Assembly (NCBI GenBank): GCA_022841345.1
Contig: JALHRR010000030.1
Location: 1 to 58,024, forward strand
DNA: 58,024 bases
Reading direction: 5' to 3'
Source: Saprospiraceae bacterium
GTDB lineage: Bacteria; Bacteroidota; Bacteroidia; Chitinophagales; Saprospiraceae
The position numbers and the translations under genes were made by a program. The notes below the pieces were generated by a model that did no database searches, was not told the DNA's origin, and was given only the letters and a program-made list of their open reading frames with translations. Below, one piece after another: positions 52,005 through 58,024 of the stretch. How positions within the stretch are numbered: position 1 is the stretch's first letter; each line of letters opens with the position of its first letter.

Positions 52005-54803
52005 CTACATAAAGGATCTGATCATATTCATCATTCCACCTCTTCCTCCCATCATTCCCGGTGTAGAGTTGATATTATACCTGAACTCAAGCAGGAAGTA
52101 CCTGCCTAAAGAAAGGACGCGTGAATCTTCGATGTAGTTGATATCTGTATTTCTTGTAATCCCCAGATTTCTATTGAGCAAATCATATGCAATTATCTTG
52201 ATTTCTCCCTTGTCTTTTTTGAAGATAAAACGGGAAAGAGATGCGGTCCAAATTGGAATATCCTGGTTGAATGTTCCAGCTTGTCCACGATTCTGGATCA
52301 GATTGATACCGGTGGTTAATTGCCATTTATCAGGATAGTTCACTCTGATATTATATCTGTGTGAGTATGTTTGGAATTGTTGGTTTTGATCGCTATTGAC
52401 GCTGTAACGGGTATTCATAAATAATAAAGTAGTGGAAGCATCCATATCAAAGTAAGACCCCCATTGATAGAATAATCTTAAGTCTGTACTTGGCGTCACT
52501 CTGTAGGTTTCATTTTCAACTAAATTGACTTCAGCGAGGCTTTTGTTCAGATTGATTCCTGCTCCTACATTGTATCTCAATCCTGAGATGGCTTTAATGG
52601 GCGCTCCGAAATTACCTCTAAAACTCATATCACTTGCCTGAGCTACATTGATAGGTCTTCTTACCCGGCTTAGTTGTTCGTTTGTAGTGATAGATTCGCT
52701 GATCTTGTCTTTAGTAATAGAGGCATTAATGAATATGAAAAAATTGCTAAAAGTCGCAATATTAAAACTGGAATATCGGGCATTCACTCTGTGCGTGTAT
52801 TCAGGTTGCAGTTCAGCATTTCCCAGATAAATATTGTTCGGATCTGTATTATTGGGTAGTGGCTGCAATTGTGTTATTGACGGCTCACGAATAGAGGTTT
52901 CATAATTCAGGTTAATATTTTTTGCTCTTTCCACTTCAAAATTCCATCTGATATTAGGCAACAGATAATTGAAGTTCCTGTTGATGGGCTGGTCCACGCC
53001 CACAACCATTCCATTCAGAAATGAAGTTTGCCAGTTGAATCCTGCACTGAAATTCGTCCGGTCTCTGACCATTCTGTAGGATAATCCGGCTCTGTGATAG
53101 TCGAATGCTGCATTGTATGCGCTACTGAGGGTATCATTGAGTATCAGGTCATTATCTCCCAAAATATCAAATACTTGTCTGATATTTTTCATGGGATTTT
53201 TATTGTAGAGATACTGAGCCTCCAAATATTGGCGATTGCCAATCGGCTCTGTGTATTGAGCATTTATTGAGAAATTATGGTTGGTATTATTCTGGGTTTG
53301 ATCCTGAAGGATATTCAGTTCTGTTAAATTTCCACCGAACATTTCCCGGTTGAGTGCATCAAGTCTGGTTTTTTGATCTTGTTGAGTGTATCTGCCTGCT
53401 ACTGTCAGACCAAAATTCCTGCCTCTTTTTTCAAATTTTCTTCTCAAAGCAACTGATCCATTCCAGCGCCAGTTTACACCTGATGAATTCAAATCTGTAT
53501 CATAATCACTGATGAAGGCATCTTCTGCATTTCTGTTGACCTGATACTGAAAATTGTCTGCAAATGAATTTGTAAAGCTGAGATTAGAAATGAGTTTGAT
53601 AGCTGTGAAAGTATCTATTCGCTGATCCCAGGCTATATTGAGTCTGTGATTTAGGTTTTCTGATGAATTGAGTGAATTTTCATCGGTGGTAAAATTACCT
53701 ATGGGCAAAAAGCTTAATCGATTGAGATCTCTTTCAATTATCTGATTAAAATCATTGTAAAAATAGCTGGTGTTCAATTCATTTTCCTGGCCATACCTTT
53801 GAGTAAATTGAAATCCTACATTGGAAGCTTTAGAAAATCCATCAGTAGGACGGTTGCTGATCGGTAATCCTGAATCGCCTCCGCCCCCCATCCGAATATT
53901 TCCGCCACCGCCTCTGGCCATGTTCTGCATTCCACCGCTAAACTGCATATAATCCTGGAAGGAAAATCCCTGATTGTTGATATTATTGGAACCGGCAAGC
54001 AGGGCCATTTGTCTGGAGTCGCTGAATTGATTGAGGCTCAGCTTAGCATCATATCGATTATCGGGTCCGCCATAAGCACCACTGGCATAGCCGAAGGCAC
54101 CATTTTTGCGGTCTGGCTTAAGGATCAAATTGATAGTTTTTTCCCTTGATCCGTCGTCAATCCCGGTAAATTCTGAATTATCTGAGCGCCGGTCATAAAC
54201 TTGTACTTTGTCCACAGCATCTGCCGGGAGGTTTTTGGTCGCCATTTTAGGATCATCCCCAAAGAATCTTTTTCCATCTACCATCACATTTTGAACGGTC
54301 TCCCCCTGAGCTTTCACTGTGCCGTCTGCTTCTACCTCCACTCCCGGAAGTCGTTTAAGCAATTCTTCCACATTGGAATTGGGAGCTACCTTGAATGATT
54401 GCGCATCGTATTCAATGGTATCTTTTTTTATGAGGATTGGAATTCTCGCGGCAGTGACTTCAGCGCCCTCAATCAGAGTAGCTTCAGGGGCAAGGCGGAT
54501 TGGCTCCAATTTTGTGTTTTCGGTTATGGTAATATTCTTTTCATAGCTTCCCATTCCCAGAAATCCGACTTTCAAAATGTATGCTTTGGGTTTAACATTT
54601 TTGATAGTAAATGCACCCTTTAGGTCAGTGTATGCAAAAGCGCCCATAGTGGAGTCTTCAGGGTTGAACAACAGGACGGAAGCCCACTCCAGTCCCACAC
54701 CTGAACTATCTGTGACTGTGCCTGAAATTTCGAGTTTGCCGGATTGTGCTGTGCTGGCGTTTACTATACCAAAGGCCAACAAAAAAATGAGAATTGATTT
54801 CAT
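52005..54803 (-). CDS. TonB-dependent outer-membrane receptor
   Basis: Encodes 932 residues. Signal peptide (MKSILIFLLAFGIVNASTAQ); carboxypeptidase-regulatory-like beta domain (about 24-105: ISGTVTDSSGVGLEWASVLL, TDLKGAFTIKNV); plug (about 125-225: PNSNVEELLKRLPGVEVEAD, VMVDGKRFFGDD); then a long barrel of the beta-barrel-3 type. No TonB box or STN domain was seen. Gly/Arg/Met-rich loops stand out: NMARGGGGNIRMGGGG near 290, and MMGGRGGMMNMIRSFM at the very end. Such receptors import large or rare substrates; the ligand is unknown. Sequence repeats in inverted orientation flank it. Confidence 0.9.
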   Translation of the reverse strand: MKSILIFLLAFGIVNASTAQSGKLEISGTVTDSSGVGLEWASVLLFNPEDSTMGAFAYTDLKGAFTIKNVKPKAYILKVGFLGMGSYEKNITITENTKLEPIRLAPEATLIEGAEVTAARIPILIKKDTIEYDAQSFKVAPNSNVEELLKRLPGVEVEADGTVKAQGETVQNVMVDGKRFFGDDPKMATKNLPADAVDKVQVYDRRSDNSEFTGIDDGSREKTINLILKPDRKNGAFGYASGAYGGPDNRYDAKLSLNQFSDSRQMALLAGSNNINNQGFSFQDYMQFSGGMQNMARGGGGNIRMGGGGDSGLPISNRPTDGFSKASNVGFQFTQRYGQENELNTSYFYNDFNQIIERDLNRLSFLPIGNFTTDENSLNSSENLNHRLNIAWDQRIDTFTAIKLISNLSFTNSFADNFQYQVNRNAEDAFISDYDTDLNSSGVNWRWNGSVALRRKFEKRGRNFGLTVAGRYTQQDQKTRLDALNREMFGGNLTELNILQDQTQNNTNHNFSINAQYTEPIGNRQYLEAQYLYNKNPMKNIRQVFDILGDNDLILNDTLSSAYNAAFDYHRAGLSYRMVRDRTNFSAGFNWQTSFLNGMVVGVDQPINRNFNYLLPNIRWNFEVERAKNINLNYETSIREPSITQLQPLPNNTDPNNIYLGNAELQPEYTHRVNARYSSFNIATFSNFFIFINASITKDKISESITTNEQLSRVRRPINVAQASDMSFRGNFGAPIKAISGLRYNVGAGINLNKSLAEVNLVENETYRVTPSTDLRLFYQWGSYFDMDASTTLLFMNTRYSVNSDQNQQFQTYSHRYNIRVNYPDKWQLTTGINLIQNRGQAGTFNQDIPIWTASLSRFIFKKDKGEIKIIAYDLLNRNLGITRNTDINYIEDSRVLSLGRYFLLEFRYNINSTPGMMGGRGGMMNMIRSFM

Positions 54804-54935
54804 AAAATGTACGTTGTCTTGTTTCCGGGTGCAAGATAGGCAGGAAAATAAGTATAGCTGGTTAAAACCCTTATAAACAAAGTTAAAAATGGTTAATTGG
54901 GCTGAAATGTGTGTGGTATGTTTGAACCTTGAGTT

Positions 54936-55055
54936 TGGGAAGATTGAGAGGATTGATGTCTGGGTGAGTGTTTTGTGTAAGTGTGGGAGAAGATTGAAAA
55001 GATCGATGGGCCGGGAAGACTGACTTCTGACTTCTAACTTCTAAATTCTGAATTC
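54936..55055. repeat. A/G-rich low-complexity tract, right arm of the inverted pair, plus short tandem words
   Basis: The 21 bases at 54936-54956 are the exact inverse complement of 51943-51963. Further AAGATTGA words continue to about 55010. From 55021 to 55055 come tandem ACTTCTGA / ACTTCTAA type words ending in AATTC. Spacer sequence, not coding. Confidence 0.65.
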
Positions 55056-55063
55056 ATATGGGA

Positions 55064-56017
55064 TTAAGCACTCTTGACGATCGAAAACCATTCTTCAGTT
55101 TGAGGTATCGAAGCCCGAAGCTCCATCAGTGCATCCTGCAGTGGAACATGTAAAAAATGCAGTATTCTTTCTGCCTTACCTGTTTCGAATCCGGTTAAAT
55201 AAGGCCTGCGGGCCATTTCATTAAGCATGCTGGATTCAACAGGATGAATGAGATGTTGAGGTAGCTCAAATATCCCTGCAATAAACTGAGCAAACTCATA
55301 CACTGAGAAAAACTCTTTGCCACTTATATGGAATATTCCTGAAACTTTCATTTCACTGGCTGACATACAGGCTGCAGCCAGTTCCTCAACATAGGTGGGA
55401 GTGCGAAACTGATCGCAAACTACATTGATATCTCTGCCTTTTTCAAGAGAATTTTTAACCCAAAGAAGAAAGTTGCTCCGCGTAAGTACAGGATGCCAAC
55501 CAAAAACCAGGGCTGTCCTCAGAATACAGGCTTCCGGCAAGATTGACTGTACAATGAGTTCTGACTCAAGTTTGTCCTTACCATATTGGGATTGTGGAGC
55601 CGGAACAGCCTGCTCATCATAGGGTCCGGCTGACCCATCAAAAATAAAATCAGTGGATAAATGAATCAGATGTCCCAAAACACTCTTACAAGCTAAAGCC
55701 ATATTGCGTGCCCCTTCCACATTTACTTTTCGGGAAGCTTCCGGGTGTAATTCACAGTAGTCTACCTGTGATAAAGCAGCTGTATGAATAATGATATCCG
55801 GCTGATAGGAATCAACCAGTCTGTGAACTGCCAGATAATCTGTGACATCCAATGCTTTAAAATGAGCATCGTCCAAATGAGTACAAATATTTTTGCTCTT
55901 TGAAGTAGCGATAAAATCAAACAAATGCGGATTGTTCATCAAATGCCTGCATAAACTCTGACCGAGTAATCCATTTGAACCGGTTAGAAGTATTTTGATT
56001 TTTTTGCTATTTATCAT
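55064..56017 (-). CDS. RmlD-like NAD(P)-dependent sugar reductase (extended SDR)
   Basis: Encodes 317 residues. Nucleotide-binding TGSNGLLGQSLCRHL, then HLSTDFIFDGSAGPYDE and the catalytic YGKDKLESE (YxxxK), and a C-terminal region with PYLTGFETGKAERIL. This is the dTDP-4-dehydrorhamnose reductase (RmlD) group, which reduces a dTDP-keto-sugar; no rhamnose pathway partner lies here, so the product is uncertain. It follows the TPR lipoprotein gene with a 4-base overlap. Confidence 0.82.
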   Translation of the reverse strand: MINSKKIKILLTGSNGLLGQSLCRHLMNNPHLFDFIATSKSKNICTHLDDAHFKALDVTDYLAVHRLVDSYQPDIIIHTAALSQVDYCELHPEASRKVNVEGARNMALACKSVLGHLIHLSTDFIFDGSAGPYDEQAVPAPQSQYGKDKLESELIVQSILPEACILRTALVFGWHPVLTRSNFLLWVKNSLEKGRDINVVCDQFRTPTYVEELAAACMSASEMKVSGIFHISGKEFFSVYEFAQFIAGIFELPQHLIHPVESSMLNEMARRPYLTGFETGKAERILHFLHVPLQDALMELRASIPQTEEWFSIVKSA

Positions 56018-57027
56018 TTTTTATTGAGTGCATCCAGGGCTTTACGGGGTTTGTCAAAATTGGGAGCCATGTTCAGACTTTGCTGATAGAACTTCCTGGC
56101 TTCTTCGGGTTTGCCTAGTTTTTCTAAAGTGAGTCCTTTGTAATAATAAGCTTTGAAGAATAGTGGATTGATTTCAGCGGTCAGATCAAAATGTTTCAAA
56201 GCTTTTTCCAGAGAATCCATTTCAAGATAGACCAGCCCGCTATTGTAATAAGCATCAGGCATTCGGTGATCGATCTCAATGATTTTTTTGTAAGTTTCCA
56301 ATGCTTTTTCCCGATCGCCTTTTTCCCAGTGATAATCAGCCTTGCAAAGCCATGTATTAGTATTGAGTGAATCCAGACGGATAGCTGTATTAAAGTATTG
56401 TTCCGCCTGAGCGACATTTCTGGCAGCCTGCAATTGACCCATATTTATCCAGGCACTGATCTTGTCAGGATCATAATTAACTGCTTTTTTAAAACTTCCT
56501 ACTGCCATTGCTGTATCGCCAATCTCTTTGAAATTGAGCCCCAGCATGATATAGGCATCAGAATTTTCGGGATCCAGCATTAACACCTTCTCTACTGATT
56601 GCATGGATTCCTTCTGCATTTCCAGTATTAATTGCAATTCTGCCAGTTTGAGCAGCGTCGGAATATGCTCAGGATGAAGAGAAACTGCTCTCAGTAAAGT
56701 ATTCAGAGCCATCCTTGATTTGTAATAGTCTATGTATATATCGGCCAATAAATGGTGGTAATCCACATTGATAGAATCAATCATCATTGCTGCAGACATA
56801 TCACCAATCGCCTCATCATAAGCATCTCTTTCATAAAATGCTTGTGCTCGGGCTGCCCAGAATTCAGGATTTTTGGGATCAGCTTCTATATTTTTGGTTA
56901 ATTCGGCAAGAACCGGATCCTTGCTGTAGGCATCTGCTTTGAGTTGGACAGAATTATCAACCGGCTCTTTCTCTTTACATTGGATGGCAATAATTGTGAG
57001 CATCAAAACAAAAAACAATTTCCTCAT
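56014..57027 (-). CDS. Tetratricopeptide-repeat lipoprotein
   Basis: Encodes 337 residues. Lipoprotein signal MRKLFFVLMLTIIAIQC with Cys at 17. About eight TPR units run to the end, for example EFWAARAQAFYERDAYDEAI, AYIMLGLNFKEIGDTAMAVG and YYKGLTLEKLGKPEEARKFY. It should sit on the periplasmic face of a membrane as a scaffold. The 3' end overlaps the reductase gene by 4 bases, so they are probably co-expressed. Confidence 0.85.
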   Translation of the reverse strand: MRKLFFVLMLTIIAIQCKEKEPVDNSVQLKADAYSKDPVLAELTKNIEADPKNPEFWAARAQAFYERDAYDEAIGDMSAAMMIDSINVDYHHLLADIYIDYYKSRMALNTLLRAVSLHPEHIPTLLKLAELQLILEMQKESMQSVEKVLMLDPENSDAYIMLGLNFKEIGDTAMAVGSFKKAVNYDPDKISAWINMGQLQAARNVAQAEQYFNTAIRLDSLNTNTWLCKADYHWEKGDREKALETYKKIIEIDHRMPDAYYNSGLVYLEMDSLEKALKHFDLTAEINPLFFKAYYYKGLTLEKLGKPEEARKFYQQSLNMAPNFDKPRKALDALNKK

Positions 57028-57260
57028 AACAGATTTAAATTTTTACAAATAAGCCTTCCTATATCTTTGATGTATAAAAGGCAAGTAAAATAGTACAATT
57101 GACAATATTAAAAGAATTTGTGGAGCAACTTTACAATTCATTTTGCATTAATAAACATACTATAATCTTTACAGCGTTTAAATGATAAATTGATGAAGCA
57201 GAATTTTATAATGATAAAACCGATTCTGATCTCTTAACGTAGAACTTCTTAAATAGCTGC

Positions 57261-58024
57261 ATGAGTATCGTTAAATATTTGCTATTTTTTTATTTCATAC
57301 CCCTGGTAATCCATGCGCAGGCAGATGAAATATTGTGGATCAAACATTTCGAAACAGGGACAGGCTGTGGAGTGGAAGAGGTTTTAATGACAGATTCCTT
57401 TGTGTTTGTGGCCATCCAATTTCAGGGAACTGTAGAAATTGAGGATACACTTTTACAGAGTCAAGGCTTGTTTGATCTTGCACTAATATGTTATGACAGG
57501 CAGGGTGAATTAAAGTGGATATTGCAGGCGGGTTCCAATAATACTGACAATACCACTGCACTTGAATGGAGTTCTGATGGCCGGATTATCTGGACAGGAC
57601 TATTTTGGGATGAGCTGAATCTGGATAAAGAAAAATACATTGTTACAGTCAGGTCCAGGGCTATTTTTGCTGCCTCAGTTAATGCAGAAAATGGCCACGT
57701 TGTATGGTGCAATTTGCTGCAGGGAGAGGGCATCAAAGAGTCGCACACCATTGCGTGTGATTCCGCCGGAAATGTACTCCTTGGTGGTTTTTTTGATGTC
57801 TCTTTATTTGTAGACAGCATTGAAATTCAGTCGGCATCCCGGTCTGCAGGATACTTTGTAGTGTTCAATAATGAAGGAAGACTGGACCAGCATTTTGTCA
57901 CAGAGGGTACGGGCTCAGGAAAAATTCTTGCAGCCCGGATGACAGAAGACAGGATCTATATTTCGGGAACGTATAGTGCCAGTGTGATCATTGGAAGTGA
58001 ATCACTTGTCGGCCCCTTACTGGA
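57261..58024 (+). CDS. Secreted beta-propeller-like protein, cut by the window end
   Basis: Open frame from ATG 57261 to the window edge, at least 254 residues, no stop. Signal peptide MSIVKYLLFFYFIPLVIHAQ. The mature part repeats a Bacteroidota pattern seen in SBBP/beta-propeller proteins: DEILWIKHFETGTGCGVEEV, LALICYDRQGELKWIL, IACDSAGNVLLGGFFD, FVVFNNEGRLDQHFV and ARMTEDRIYISGTYS. Such proteins often end in a T9SS sorting domain, which would lie beyond the window. Function unknown; probably exported. Confidence 0.75.
   Translation, partial: MSIVKYLLFFYFIPLVIHAQADEILWIKHFETGTGCGVEEVLMTDSFVFVAIQFQGTVEIEDTLLQSQGLFDLALICYDRQGELKWILQAGSNNTDNTTALEWSSDGRIIWTGLFWDELNLDKEKYIVTVRSRAIFAASVNAENGHVVWCNLLQGEGIKESHTIACDSAGNVLLGGFFDVSLFVDSIEIQSASRSAGYFVVFNNEGRLDQHFVTEGTGSGKILAARMTEDRIYISGTYSASVIIGSESLVGPLL

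Noticed and set aside
1-58024. Prophage, integrative element or insertion sequence
   Set aside because: No integrase, transposase, terminase or plasmid replication gene was seen on either strand; only a tRNA fragment and repeats hint at past mobility.

Overview
The window looks like a chromosomal segment of a Bacteroidota bacterium, probably of the Saprospiria/Chitinophagia type (the rank is a guess). The phylum call rests on several signs: a PorQ type IX secretion (T9SS) component and a cargo protein with a T9SS C-terminal sorting domain; a GLPGLI-family protein and a TonB-dependent outer-membrane receptor; GWxTD and BlaR1/TonB_C proteins; A/T-rich leaders mostly without Shine-Dalgarno motifs; and several promoters that fit the Bacteroidota pattern TTTG-N19-TAnnTTTG. 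No phage, transposase, integrase, CRISPR array or plasmid gene was seen.

Layout. 1-8.2 kb: a lipoprotein, two thioredoxin-fold proteins, a GLPGLI protein, a histidine kinase/response regulator pair and a T9SS cargo protein, with two repeat-rich spacers. 8.2-17.8 kb: threonine aldolase, a Nudix-type regulator with a candidate operator inside its own promoter, LepA, a lipoprotein, an acyl-CoA carboxylase subunit, a THUMP RNA methyltransferase overlapping a small secreted protein, and a Fic AMPylase. 17.9-24.9 kb: an operon-like run TPR - BlaI - BlaR1/TonB_C - TonB_C - TonB_C, then a beta-barrel protein, a LysM glucosaminidase and a JmjC-like cupin protein. 24.9-33.9 kb: a gene-poor gap with a tiny membrane-protein ORF and a possible small RNA, then a FemAB-like protein, PorQ, a 7TM-PAS protein that ends after the histidine helix, a LolA-like protein, two PH-domain membrane proteins and an SDR. 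34-44.6 kb: a metallophosphoesterase, a lipocalin-like lipoprotein, a GWxTD protein, a DUF6794-like protein, a membrane protein/NarX-type kinase/LuxR regulator set, FtsK, tRNA-Leu(GAG), an FKBP and an acylphosphatase. 44.8-58 kb: DnaE, a large PAS protein again lacking an ATPase domain, a TonB-dependent receptor, an RmlD-like reductase, a TPR lipoprotein and a secreted protein cut by the window end.

Much of the content is cell-envelope biology (outer-membrane transport, secretion, peptidoglycan, lipoprotein handling) mixed with housekeeping replication and translation genes (dnaE, ftsK, lepA). The most unusual signals are non-coding or architectural: a composite dispersed repeat present in two full copies and one apparently core-less copy; a direct pair of long-hairpin repeats; two PAS proteins carrying a phospho-acceptor helix but no kinase domain; a palindrome exactly filling a promoter spacer before a degenerate-Nudix regulator; and a tRNA 3'-end fragment with no tRNA.
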